Positions 32,306-43,021 of a stretch of 64,000 nucleotides of DNA are shown here, piece by piece. Source of the DNA: Costus lasius (lineage: Eukaryota > Streptophyta > Magnoliopsida > Zingiberales > Costaceae); contig CM050451.1 of assembly GCA_027563935.2 (NCBI GenBank), positions 100,405,565 to 100,469,564 of the forward strand, read 5' to 3'. The notes beneath the pieces were generated by a model that saw only the letters and a program-made list of their open reading frames with translations, was not told where the DNA came from and made no database searches. Both the position numbers and the translations under genes were made by a program. Within the stretch, counting starts at the first letter, position 1. Every line of letters starts with the position of its first letter.

Positions 32306-32816
32306 ACTGTTAGGAAACCCCGGGGATATTTTATAATTTTCATAGATAGAGATTACACAAAACATTGCGCAGCGGAACTAATATCCCCAAAACAGGCTAG
32401 TCCCAAAAACCCAGTGAAGATCGCATGCGAAAGAGTCGAAACAATGAGATAGAAAATACCTTGAGCAAGATGAGGCTGATGTCGTAGAGGCGCCCAAGCG
32501 TGCGCCCTCTGCAGTCTCACACACACGGATCACCTCGAGTCCTCTTCTTCCATGCCCGGTGCTAGCCTCGGGAAGAAGATCCAAGCCTTTGTTACCTTCT
32601 TCAAGCCTTGCACCACCTCCAAGGATGAAGCGCCAACGAAGAAGATGAGGAGAAGGAGAAGGCGCCAAGGTGAAGTCTCTCTTGCGCCAAGAGAAGAGGA
32701 AGAAACACCTTGCGGCTTGATGGAATAAGTGTACGCCAACTCTCCTTAGCACTCTCCCCTCTTGATGTTCACGCCTACAAGAGATTGTATGTATATGAGG
32801 GGGCGGCTTGGGTCTC

Positions 32817-32824
32817 TTTTTATA
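32817..32824 (-). promoter_or_regulatory. TATA-like box of copia B 5' LTR
   Basis: Sense TATAAAAA, flanked by ACCGCCC-like and AGCCGCC-like GC motifs as in other B LTRs. Confidence 0.4.
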
Positions 32825-32912
32825 GAGACCTTGGGCGGTTATGAGTGGCCACAATTAAACCAAAGTGGGTGGCTAGGAGAAGAAGTCGGATTTTGCATTA
32901 TTTTAACAATTA

Positions 32913-33090
32913 ACCAAGTCCTAATCCAATTAGGACTCAAATTAATTATTTAAACAATCAAGTTCTAATCCAATTAGGACTCTAATTAATAATTAAATAA
33001 TCAAATCCTAATCCAATTAGGATTCTAATTAATTAATTAAATAATTAGTCCTAATCCAATTAGGATTATAATTAATTAATTAATTAACTT
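32913..33090. repeat. AT-rich tandem array with TCCTAATCCAATTAGGA palindromes
   Basis: Four units of about 45-50 bp. Each holds a near-perfect inverted repeat TCCTAATCCAATTAGGA followed by TTAATTAATTAAAT spacers. Confidence 0.8.
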
Positions 33091-33452
33091 TTATACGATT
33101 AATTTCAAATCATAGGCATTAACCCTAGTTTAACCAGGGTTAAGCACACGCCTATTATCTCCTTCTCCTTAAGCCCAGTAAGCCCAACTTTACAATGGGC
33201 CCAGTGCAAGGTCCATCATCCATGTCAACTAAGCCCTTGGATCCAATCCAATTTAACCCAAGGTCAAATTAGGCTAACCATGGTTAATATGCCTTAAATG
33301 GAAGTTGGCCCCAATAAATTTCTTCCATCTCATCAGGCCCATTGGCGCTGATGGAATCTCCAAAAAAGATCCGAGTTATTCAATAACTTGATCATAAGGC
33401 TTCCCGATCAATACGAGAACTCGAGTATCAAGGTGTGCGACCCTGTAGGTTC

Positions 33453-33457
33453 CTTTG
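33453..33457 (+). repeat. Target-site duplication of solo LTR B2 (left)
   Basis: CTTTG, repeated at 37007-37011. Confidence 0.9.
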
Positions 33458-34032
33458 TGTTGGTGTATATACCCTAGGACCTAGTTTTGGCCCATCTTTG
33501 TACTACTTGACTTTGATATTCATATATATATCTTTCTGGCATTGTCGTTATCATTGTTTGTCTACACCTGCGATTGTGTGCTTAAATGATAATGTCCCTA
33601 GAGACAAATTGGATCTGTTCTCAAATGATTGTCCCCAGTCGATGTACCTGAGTGGATATGGGACAGCTCTGGTACTTGTGAGACTAGTATATGGGCTGGT
33701 TAGGCATGAGGTGCTAACGCAGACATATTGGTATATCAGTGGTGGATATACTGGACCGACCGGCTGTGACGCTATGACTTGGTGTCATGAGTTATCCTCA
33801 CAAGTGACAGGAGATGCATTGATCCCTTGACTTGAGGTCATTGACCATTCTATATGGTTAGGGACTTGCTTTGATACAACCTAACACCTCGCCGTAGTTG
33901 GGAGGTAATAACGGTTGTCATTGAGCATGTCACGACCCATATGAGAAGGTCAATGGACAGACACAGGATTTGCCCCTTCCTAAGGGAAGTATGATATCCA
34001 TGGAGCTCCTCTATGGTTCTATGACTGAAGGT

Positions 34033-34044
34033 GTATGGCCATAC
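34033..34044. promoter_or_regulatory. 12-bp U3 palindrome in B2
   Basis: GTATGGCCATAC, 575 bp from the LTR start. Confidence 0.5.
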
Positions 34045-34171
34045 CCAGGTGAGAACCTGATTTAGTCATAACCATGTGATTGGATGAAAACAAGTGGTGA
34101 CACACTTGTCCAATCGGATATCAGTTCGGCAAAGAGACTGTAATGCATCTGTACCTTGTTGCAATGATGGG

Positions 34172-34176
34172 GATGT
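34172..34176 (+). repeat. Target-site duplication of the A-family solo LTR (left)
   Basis: GATGT, repeated at 35858-35862. Confidence 0.9.
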
Positions 34177-35857
34177 TGTTGGGGTATGCCCTTAAGGCTA
34201 ATGTTTGAGGCCTTGGGATTGTAACAGTATCATGTATAAACTCTATGTTTATAAAGGCAATGGTTATTATTCAGGTTGTTACATTATCTGCTGTCATATG
34301 TATACTTCTGAATAATGTCTCAAATGCTGTTCAGCTTGGCTGACATACAGTAAAGTCCTTAGTCGAGATATCTTGGTGAACATGAGACAGCCTTGATATG
34401 ATTGAGACTAATATGTGCTCTAATCTTATAGGATGCTTCGAGCATGGAATAAGATGTAGACTCATGGGTACATTGGATGTACTGGACAGACCCTACTAGG
34501 ATATTCAATTGCTTGTCACAATGTGAATAATCCTTGTATGCGAACAAGTGGCATACTTCCTCTGACTTGAGATCACTTGTGTTTCTAAATGATGATTGCC
34601 ATTGTTTTGAGTTAGTTCGATATCATTTGAAACATAATGGTTATAGACTATCTTGGATGGTGAACATGAGTCATGTTAGGGTATTAGTGATAGATATAGG
34701 ATTGCCGTCTCCTTAATTGGAGTGTGATGTTCTAAAGGGGCCCCCTGGATGAGATGATTGAGAAAGTGTATGGCCATACCCAGATGACTGTGTTCGTCTG
34801 ATCTAATCATGCTCATCATATTGGAGCTACAGGCTTGACACGCTTGTCCAATAAGAACATCCAGTGGCAAAGGAAGCATGTATGCCTTGTGAATTGGATT
34901 CACACTTGTGCTGTGGTTTGGGTGTAGTCTTGGAAGACTCTTTTCTTTATATCGGGAGACAGTGATGTGTTGCTAGATACCCCTCACTGATCGTGATAAC
35001 GTAAGTTATCGTTACCGACATTTAAGGAAACCCTTAGGGTCGCACAATTTGATGATATGGCTTACTTAAGTCAGATCGTGTGGACTGAATTGTTTGGGTT
35101 CAGTTTAAAGGGATTTAATCTCTGATTGTAAGTGAGATCTGGTCTGATCATGTTTGATTGATTAGGGCTTGAGATCGGTAAGCTTCGATCGAGAGAATGG
35201 ATGCTAGATCGGTGAGATCAGGAGCATCAAGAGATGAACGGTTAGATCTGGAACCTTAGGGTTTAATGTGATCTAGACCAAATTGCTTGGGTTAATTGGT
35301 CTTTGAACCAAACCAAATTGAACCAGCTCATCATGTGAGCGCATGGTTCAAGTGAAGAGGAATTTGCGATTGGGGTAAACCCATGGTCGCATGTTGAGGA
35401 GTGGCTTTCTATTTTTAGAAAGCATGATCACTTACGTGACCACGCCTCACGTTGCTCACCTCTTCACGCCTATTGTCGCCCCTCGCTCCTCTCTCTCATG
35501 GCTGGCATTCTCGTGTGGAGAGGCTTAGACGACAAGGAGGTCTCGCCAAGCAAAGGATCCTCTCTTCCCTTTCACTCGACAAGAACCCCTTAGAACCTTG
35601 CTAGCACAAGGAGCACTAAGGGAGTAGGCGACATCATTTGTGTGCGTACCATTTGGAGGAGAAGCGCTTGAGTCTCTTCTTCCTAGACGCCATCCAAGCA
35701 ATGGCTTTGGTAAGAATCGATTCCTTGATTCTTGTTTGCAATCGTTTAAAAGTTGATCATATCTCATGCAACGATCCCTTAGAAACCCCTTCCGCTGTAT
35801 TAAAACCTCCATATGCGCCTATTAGGGTTTCGCCCCCCCTTGTTTAGGGGACTTTCA
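34177..35857 (+). repeat. Solo LTR of copia family A
   Basis: 1681 bp, TGTTGGGGTATG...GGGGACTTTCA, homologous end to end with the 1688-bp LTRs of copia A but visibly diverged. Palindrome GTATGGCCATAC at 34768-34779. Flanked by GATGT on both sides with no internal sequence. Confidence 0.9.
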
Positions 35858-35862
35858 GATGT
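35858..35862 (+). repeat. Target-site duplication of the A-family solo LTR (right)
   Basis: GATGT. Confidence 0.9.
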
Positions 35863-37006
35863 CGATGTTGATATTCATTCCGATGACTTGGGTAGCAGCG
35901 ATGCACTACTAGGTGCCACTCATTGCTTGTGGTGACATTTGGTCAGCACTGCCAACATCAGAGGGACCTACAAGGTCGTACACCTTGATATTCGAGTACT
36001 CATATTGATTAGGAAGCCTTATGATCGAGTTATTGGATAACTCAGATCTATTTTGGAGATTTCATCAGCGCCAATGGGCCTGATGAGATGGAAGGATGTT
36101 ATTGGAGCCAAACTCCATTTATGGTAGGTTGACCCGAAATTGACCATGGTTGGCCACATTTGGATTAGGGTTGCATTGGATTGGATCCAAGTGCTTAATC
36201 AAGCCATGTAATGAAGTTTAGGCTAGCTCATTATCCAATAAGGCCCAATAATAAGTTGTCATGAAGAGGCAATAGGCTAAAAGGGTATAATGGGGAGGAA
36301 CCCAAGCCCATTGGCGCCTAAGGGGCATAATGGGGTTTGGATGGCAAATTTGCTTCATTAAGGAAGCTTTATGCGCCTAGCCCTCTCCCATTGATAGTGT
36401 AAATGCATTAAGGCATTGCTTGGGGCGCAAGGCTAGGTCTTGGCGCACAAGGCAGGGCTTGGTAGCTTATGGAATGGTTGAATGAGGTTTATGGTAAAGT
36501 CTTCGAGACTTTCCTTACCTCAAACCTTCTCATCCAAGCCATACACTTGTCATGATCTCAACCCTTGCCTTAACCGCCTCTAGCTCTTTATAAGTGACCC
36601 TAGCCGCCCCCTCTTGTGATGATGCACAATCCTTAGAGGCATGACAACAAGAGGAGGGGCGAAAGCAAGGGCTTGAAGGGCGACAACACCAAGAAGTGGC
36701 GCATCTTCTTCTTCCTTCCAAACCCTAGCCGCAAGCCTCTTCCTTCTCTCTTGACGCAAGGAACTTGGTGCTTGGCGGTTTCCCTCTCCCTCATCCTTCT
36801 TCATCTTTGGCGCATCTACCATGGAGGTGGCGCATATTTTGAAGAAGGAGCACAAGGCTTAGATCTTCTTCCCGAGGCAAGCACCGGGCGTGGAAGAAGA
36901 GGACTCAAGGGATCCGTGTGTGTGAGACTGCAGAGGGCGCACGCTTGGGACCGGCCTGTAATCTCTATCTCTGAAAATTGTAAAATATCCCCGGGGTTTC
37001 CCAACA
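35863..37006 (+). repeat. Solo LTR B2, right segment
   Basis: Holds AAAGTCT-TCG-AGACTTT at 36496-36512, a TATA-like TATAAG at 36589-36594, an AGCCGCC motif just after it, and the end GGGGTTTCCCAACA. Total LTR about 1863 bp without the insertion. Confidence 0.9.
36496..36512 (+). promoter_or_regulatory. U3 dyad AAAGTCT-N3-AGACTTT of B2
   Basis: Perfect 7-bp arms, about 80 bp upstream of the TATA-like box. Confidence 0.45.
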
Positions 37007-37011
37007 CTTTG
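37007..37011 (+). repeat. Target-site duplication of solo LTR B2 (right)
   Basis: CTTTG. Confidence 0.9.
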
Positions 37012-37822
37012 ACGTTGGCAGTGCTGACCCAAGGTCATCACAAGCAGTGAGTGGCACCTAGCAGTGCATCGCTGCTACCCAAGTCATCGGAATGGATATC
37101 GACATCGACATCCCCATCATCGCAACTAGGTACAGATGCATTACAGCCTCTTTACCGAACTAATATCCGAGTGGCCAAGTGTGTCACCACTTGTTTCTAT
37201 CCAATCTCATGGCTATGACTAAATCAGGTCTAACCTGGGTATGGCTATACACTTTCAGTCATAGCAACATAGAGGAGCTACATGGATATCAAGCTTCCCT
37301 TAGGAAGGGGCAAATCCTATGTCTGTGCATTGACTTTCTCATATGGGTCGTGACATGCCCAATGACAACCGTTATTACCTCCCAACTACAGCCAGGCGTT
37401 AGGTTGTATCAAACCATATCCCTAACCATATAGAATGGCCAATGACCTCAAGTCAAGGGATCAATGCATCTCATATCACTTGTGAGAATAACTCGTGACA
37501 CCAAGTTTTTGCCTCACAACGGGTCGGTCCAGTATATCCACCACTGATATACCCATATGTCTGCATTAGCACCTCGTGCCTAACCAGCCCATATACCAGT
37601 CTCATAAGCACCAGAGTTGTCCCGTATATATTCAGGTACATTGATTGGGGACAATCATTCTGAGCATAGATCCAATCTGTCTCCAGGGACATTATCATGT
37701 AGGTACATAAACGCAGATGTAGACAAACATTGATAACGACAATGCCAGTAATGATATAAATATCAATGTTAGGTAGTACAAGTAACGGACCAAAACTAGG
37801 TCCTAGGGCATATACACCAACA
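37012..37822 (-). repeat. 5' LTR of copia B, outer segment
   Basis: Completes the LTR (about 1961 bp in total) to its start TGTTGGTGTATATGCCC at 37822. The palindrome is degraded to GTATGGCTATAC near 37240. The flank 37823-37827 (CATGG) is the presumed target duplication in the B3 leader; its partner is outside the window. Confidence 0.85.
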
Positions 37823-38123
37823 CATGGCTCCCACTATTTTAATCTAATTGACAACCCACAAAGTCAATTAGGAAATTTAAGATTTCCTAGTGAGATAAGA
37901 TCCTTATTTCACACGAGGCTTCGCGTCCCACGAGGGTGGGATGAGATGCACAAAGTGACTCATGCTTCCTAAGGTGGGCACGCCGGCCGATTGCTCCAAG
38001 CAATTCCCCTTATTGAGACAGTCTAGGCATTTCATGCCCAGCGAGGGTTGAATACAGCATGAACCGCTAACCTCTCAATGATGCCTCTGGAGTTCCACCA
38101 TATGCCCAGCATATGTGAAAATC
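37823..38123 (-). other. Leader of copia B3, gag-side segment
   Basis: Matches the copia B leader next to gag (CCCACTATTTTAATC, then GGCTTCGCGTCCCACGAGG). Perfect HP1 TCCCAC-GAGG-GTGGGA at 37926-37941. B3 gag and pol would be left of copia B, outside the window. The duplication AAATC at 38119-38123 belongs to solo LTR S. Confidence 0.8.
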
Positions 38124-40020
38124 TGATGGAGGCAGGGATCATAGGCCTCGAAGATACAAGTGGAGCCTACGACTACCCTAGTCAAAGGCTCGGAAGCTCT
38201 CAAATAAGCTAGCAAGCTCAATCCTAATGCTAGCACAATAATGGGGAAAGAACAACCATCAAATACTTCAAGTGAGGCTCAAGACACTTTCCAAAATAAC
38301 AAGTTGCTGCATACTCCAGTCGTGACCTGCATCCACGCCAAAGGAAACAACGCAAGCAATAACATTCAAATCAGCCAATTAAGGATCTCCTTGCAGCCAA
38401 ATCAACGCTAGACTTCAATGCTCCAAAGAATGGAAACACCAACGTCTCTAGCCACCTTCGCTCAGCCCACAAGGAAACTGCTCCAACGTCTCTTTGCTGA
38501 CGAAGAAGGAAATTGCAACGTTCACCAAGCAACATTTGTTTCCAAGCTTCACCCTATTTGTATCACGTTTACAGCCTTGTTACGACATATAGAGATTTGA
38601 CGAATTTGAGTAGTGAAATAGTCTTCTAGTAATCTTCCTCTTCTATCGGATGTTCTCCTTCTCCTTCTCCTTCTAGGGCCGAGCCCTCTTCCCTTCTCTT
38701 CCCCTCTCCTCCATTCTCTTTTCCTCACAAGTTCAATCTTCCAGCCGCAATAGTTCCAGATTTTCAGAATTTTCTGAGTTCGTCGCCGACGATCCACCGG
38801 CCGGATCTCCACGAGACTTCGGCCACCACTCTTCCTCACAAAGACGAAGCCACAGACACCGGCATCCATCCATCCGACTCTCCGATCACCAGAATCAAAC
38901 TTCTGTTCGAATCCTCTGTTCTCGCCAGGCTTTCCGCCCTAGTTCCGTCTTCCAGCACCGTTCTCCTCCGACCAGCCACCAATCGCTCTCAAACTCTGGC
39001 CATCACTTCGCCATCGTCAGAGGGACCTCCAACCGTAACAGGTCCGGCGATCGTGGACCACCGGACGAACGCCGGCCAACTCTACTCTGCGCTCGTGTTT
39101 CCCCTGCTTCCGCCATACTCCCGCCTCAGTTCCGCCTTTCATCGTCGCCCTCCTCCGTCCGGCCACCATTCGTCTCCAAACTCCGGCCACGTCCTCTCGT
39201 CCGCCACAGAATCCTCCAGTAGTAGCAGGTTCGGAGTTCGTGCACCACCGGTTGTCCGGCGACGAACTCTGCTCCGATCCCGCACTTCCCCTGTTCGGTT
39301 GAACATCCGCTTCTCCGCTTCCGCCTGTACTCCGACGCCGTCCTCGCCTCCTCTGCCACCTCTCGTCGGTGCTCCGACGTCTTCAATATCATTCCATCTC
39401 GACTCTACGCCGCCGACAGACGATCCAAGTCCCAGCGCCATTGATCGGCGCTTGCCTCCATCCCTCTGTTTTCCAAACTCCCTTATCTCCTGTTTATCTG
39501 CTTGCTTTAAAACTTAACTGATCAAGCTTCTTCTTGCAGGTATTCATCGTGCTTGGACATGACAGAACCCCTGATCTCTGATATGATCATGAAGAACAGG
39601 TTTCACTCTGTAGATCAGATAACTTGGCTCCATTAAAGAACCAACAGATCAACTTAGGAAGCCTAGCAAACATTGATGTCTAATACAATTCCTACACTGA
39701 TTTATTGTCTGATCAGAATAACTATTTTTGTTGCAGAGATCTTACTTGCATGAAAGACCGGAATCCCAAATTTTCATTGATTTCAAAGAACTAATTTACT
39801 TCTACAATGCGGTTTATTTAGTTTGAATATTGGATAATTGGAACCCATTATTTGGCAGGACTACTTTTCTTAACTTATTATTTTCATAGTCCTGAAATTC
39901 TGGTTGCTTTATGAAGTTTTGATGAATAAATAAATTGATTTTTTTAATTAGTAGTATTTTAATTAGTTAAATTTCATGTACTTAATTAGTAGCATTGTCA
40001 CACGCTTCCGTCCTACATCA
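38124..40020 (+). repeat. Solo LTR S (TGATG...CATCA, related to D and G1)
   Basis: 1897 bp, TGATGGAGGC...CCTACATCA, flanked by AAATC at 38119-38123 and 40021-40025. The middle (about 38640-39440) is CpG-rich and resembles the middle of the D LTR in the same sense, for instance around GTGCACCACCGGTTGTCCG. A 154-codon Ser/Pro/Arg-rich frame (39053-39517) lies here. I do not call it a gene because composition alone explains it. A TTCTTCTTGCAG acceptor-like motif lies near 39528-39539. Confidence 0.85.
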
Positions 40021-40025
40021 AAATC

Positions 40026-41297
40026 TAGTCAAGTCCATTCCTAACCGTTATGCCCAGGGCCAACGAGTTTACTTGCGAAGGTGCGCCCGATTAAAACGGA
40101 CTGGGGAAATCATTGCCACCACGCACTTTCTAAAGATAAGTGGGTGTGTCCCATGAGGGTGGGAAACAGTTCACAACTCCACTGATTGATAGTTTAGTGA
40201 GGGCTACGCGTTAGAAGGCTACTAGATTTGACATTTAAGTGAGGGTTTTTTGAGGTCTCATCAACTCAGTTTTATCTTATGTCTAATATTACAAGCATGC
40301 AATCCTATAATGATCACATAACGATAAAACATCACAGGCATGCTTTTAGCTTTAGCAGATAAAGTAGTAAAGGGATGATGTGATCATAGCCTATTCAAGA
40401 CATTGAACCAACCCATGCCAAAAGGAGGTTCAACTCTTGACCTAGGACTCAAGTCCCAAGACAAGACCTAGCCTAGCCGACCTCTAGCTTGAATCTTCAA
40501 GGTTGGCTCCAAGGTCCTTCTCACCATGGTTTAGCTCTCAAACCCTAGAAGCACTCTCCATGGTTCAGCCAATGCCATGGGTCCTCCTCCAAGGAAGATG
40601 TGCCACCCTGCGAGCCACAAGAGGGTTAGCACATAAGCACAAGGCTCGGCCAAACCCATACTTGCGCCCCCATGCAAGGATTCGCCATCTTTGATGAAGC
40701 TTGTTGCGCTACCAAGCAAGGTGCGCAAGCTTCATGCATGAGCCATGCTCCAAGTAGATGCACCACCCTAATATTCTTCTTAGTTAAAAGCAAAAAGAAA
40801 AGCGGCACGCAGGCCTCACAAGGATACATCACAGGCATGCTAAGGGGCTTGACTCATGATCACAACATCATGCACAATCAAGGTATTTACCCATGCAATT
40901 TTACATGCTCATGAAAAACATAAAATCTGAAATTTTACTTTTTCATAAAATAAGGTTCTTTTCCTCATCTTCTAATCACAAAACTTTTGGTTATTTGCGA
41001 TTAATTTTCATGATGATTTTATAGACCCTATCAGTAGGCAGTTTTTGTTAGATCAAGAGACCCGGCCAGTCCAAAGACACAATGCCCGTCCTACTTGACA
41101 AAACTACATGCGCCTTTTGATCTTAAATCAATCACAAAAATAATCCAAAAATCCAAAAGAGATTGAATAGATGATGGGAACAAGAAACTATACTTTTTCT
41201 AATTAATGAAAAACATGCGCCATGTGAACATGCTATTAAAGAAAATAAAAACATGGCATGTGAGCATGAAAATACATCATTCGAGGTTCGCAAGTCC
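40026..41297 (-). other. Leader of copia B3, PBS-side segment
   Basis: Continues the B leader after solo LTR S: HP2 at 40149-40164, the GGCTACGCG motif near 40202, and the PBS-side conserved block near 41010-41120. No coding frame. Confidence 0.8.
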
Positions 41298-41308
41298 CTC
41301 TGATACCA
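41298..41308 (-). other. Primer-binding site of B3
   Basis: Sense TGGTATCAGAG, one base inside the LTR. Confidence 0.85.
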
Positions 41309-41309
41309 C

Positions 41310-42521
41310 TGTTGGGAAACCCCGGGGATATTTTATAATTTTTTAGAGATAGACATTACATAATACATTGCACAGTGGAAGAATATCCCTGAAATAGGCT
41401 AGTCCCAAAAACCTAGTGAAGATCGCATGCGAGGGGGTCGACACGATGTGATAGAAAATACCTAGAGTAAGCGAGGAGATTGATGTCGAGGTAGGCGCCC
41501 AAGCATTCACCCTCTGCAGTCTCACACACACAGATGCCTCAAGCTCTCTTCTTCCTCGCCTGGTGCTAGCCTCGGGAAGAAGATCCAAGCCTTTCTTTAC
41601 TTTCTTCAAGCCTTGTGCCACCTCCAAGGTTAGTGCGCCATGGTGAAGAGAAAGGGAGATGGTGCCGCCAAGTCTTACTCCAATTCTTGCGCCAAGAGGA
41701 GGAGATGGAGAAGACTTGCGGCTGCTAAGAGGAAGTCACCAACTTCAAGTCTCCTAGCGCCAAGAAGAGATGAAGAACACGATGACTTGCGGCCTAATTG
41801 AGGAAGAGAAGCGCCAATGCCTTATTGCAATCGCCCCTTCTTTTGCTCATGCCTCTTGATCGTCTTTTGAGCCTCGCGCATGCCTCTATATCTATAGAGG
41901 CATGAGGCGGTGGCAAGAGGGGTGTTGCGCCAATAATCAAGAGGGTATGCAGCTAGGGTATACAGCTTGGTTCAATTAGGGTTTTGTGGTTTTGGAAAGT
42001 CTCCAAGACCTTACCAAAAACCTCTACACCCTTAACATATGCGCCAAGAGCTTGCCTTGCGCCCCAAGCAATGCCATAGAGGCATGCTTTCCATTAAAGA
42101 ATCAAGGAGGGAGGCGCCAATTGCTTCCTTATGAAGCAAATTGCGCAACTTCTCCCCATTATGCCCATAGGCGCCTAAGGGAGAAGTTTTCTCTCCATTA
42201 TACCCCTTTAGCCCATTCTCTCTTCATAACAACTTGTTATTGGGCCTCATTGGGTAATGAGCAAGCCCAAACTTCATTGTATGGGTTAACTAAGCCATTG
42301 GATCCAATCCAATGCAACCCTAATCCAAATGTGACCAATCTTGGTCAATTTTGGGTCAACCTGCCAGCAATAAAGTTTGACTCCAATAACTCTTGTCCAT
42401 CTCATCAGGCCCATCGGCTCTGAGGAAATCTCCAAAATAGATCCGAGTTATCCAATAACTTGATCATAAGGTTTCTCGATCAATACAAGAACTCGAGTAT
42501 CAAGGTGTGCAACCATGTAGG
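41310..42521 (-). repeat. 5' LTR of copia B3, PBS-side segment
   Basis: Sense end ...CCCGGGGTTTCCCAACA. Contains AAAGTCT-CCA-AGACCTT at 41996-42012. Cut at 42521 by solo LTR E, whose duplication GTAGG is at 42517-42521 and 55151-55155. Confidence 0.85.
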
Positions 42522-43021
42522 TGTTGTGTCCGCAAGTGCACGGATACTTGAAGTAATAAAGAAAGATATCGAACCACAGAGACATTGTTGTTAAGTACTG
42601 ACTAATTGAGTTTTCACTAGCTAAGCAAATCGAGAATCGTGAAATTAGCGATCGAACAGTATACAGTATGAAGAAATATCAGAATGAGAGAAACGGGACT
42701 AAGGGTTCATTCACCTTAATATTCATGACTAGTTATGATTAAAGATTCATCAATCTACCTTTGTTACAGTCAAGATATAATTCACTTAATAGACAAACTA
42801 ACTCACTCTCATGTAGTTAATTTACAAAGAGTAATCCTCACTCTAGTGCAAGATCTATTCAATGCTAAATATAAGTGAACTTTGGTTAAAGAGATTGGGA
42901 ATCACTCTCGTGCATTCCATCTCAATACCAAGATCTCAAGCAAAACTAAGCACTCTCGCACCTTAGCTTCACAGGTTTTACTCAAGGCTTTCTAACAGTC
43001 TAACACCTATCTCTAGCATGT
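42522..43021 (-). repeat. Solo LTR E, left segment
   Basis: Plus-strand start TGTTGTGTCCGCAAGTGCAC. In sense (minus) this is the LTR end, of a type I associate with Athila/Tat-like Ty3 elements. No PBS or internal region is present. Interrupted by the Tekay element T at 43022. Confidence 0.75.
43017..43021 (+). repeat. Target-site duplication of T (left)
   Basis: CATGT, repeated at 53705-53709. Confidence 0.9.

Larger units (their letters stand above)
32308..33457 (-). repeat. 5' LTR of copia B, PBS-side segment
   Basis: Sense end ...CCCCGGGGTTTCCTAACA at the PBS. TATA-like sense TATAAAAA at 32817-32824. It includes an AT-rich palindromic tandem array (32913-33090) where B2, B3 and B5 have the AAAGTCT dyad. 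Cut at 33457 by solo LTR B2. Confidence 0.85.
33458..34176 (+). repeat. Solo LTR B2, left segment
   Basis: Starts TGTTGGTGTATATACCC, same family as the LTR it sits in but opposite orientation. Palindrome GTATGGCCATAC at 34033-34044. Cut by an A-family solo LTR. Confidence 0.9.

Noticed and set aside
32378..32854. 158-codon minus-strand frame in the copia B LTR
   Set aside because: No recognisable domain and it spans the TATA-like region; not conserved in the other B LTRs as far as I could follow.
39053..39517. 154-codon Ser/Pro/Arg-rich frame in solo LTR S
   Set aside because: Explained by CpG-rich composition; similar pieces in D are in broken frames. Kept only as part of the CpG-module observation.
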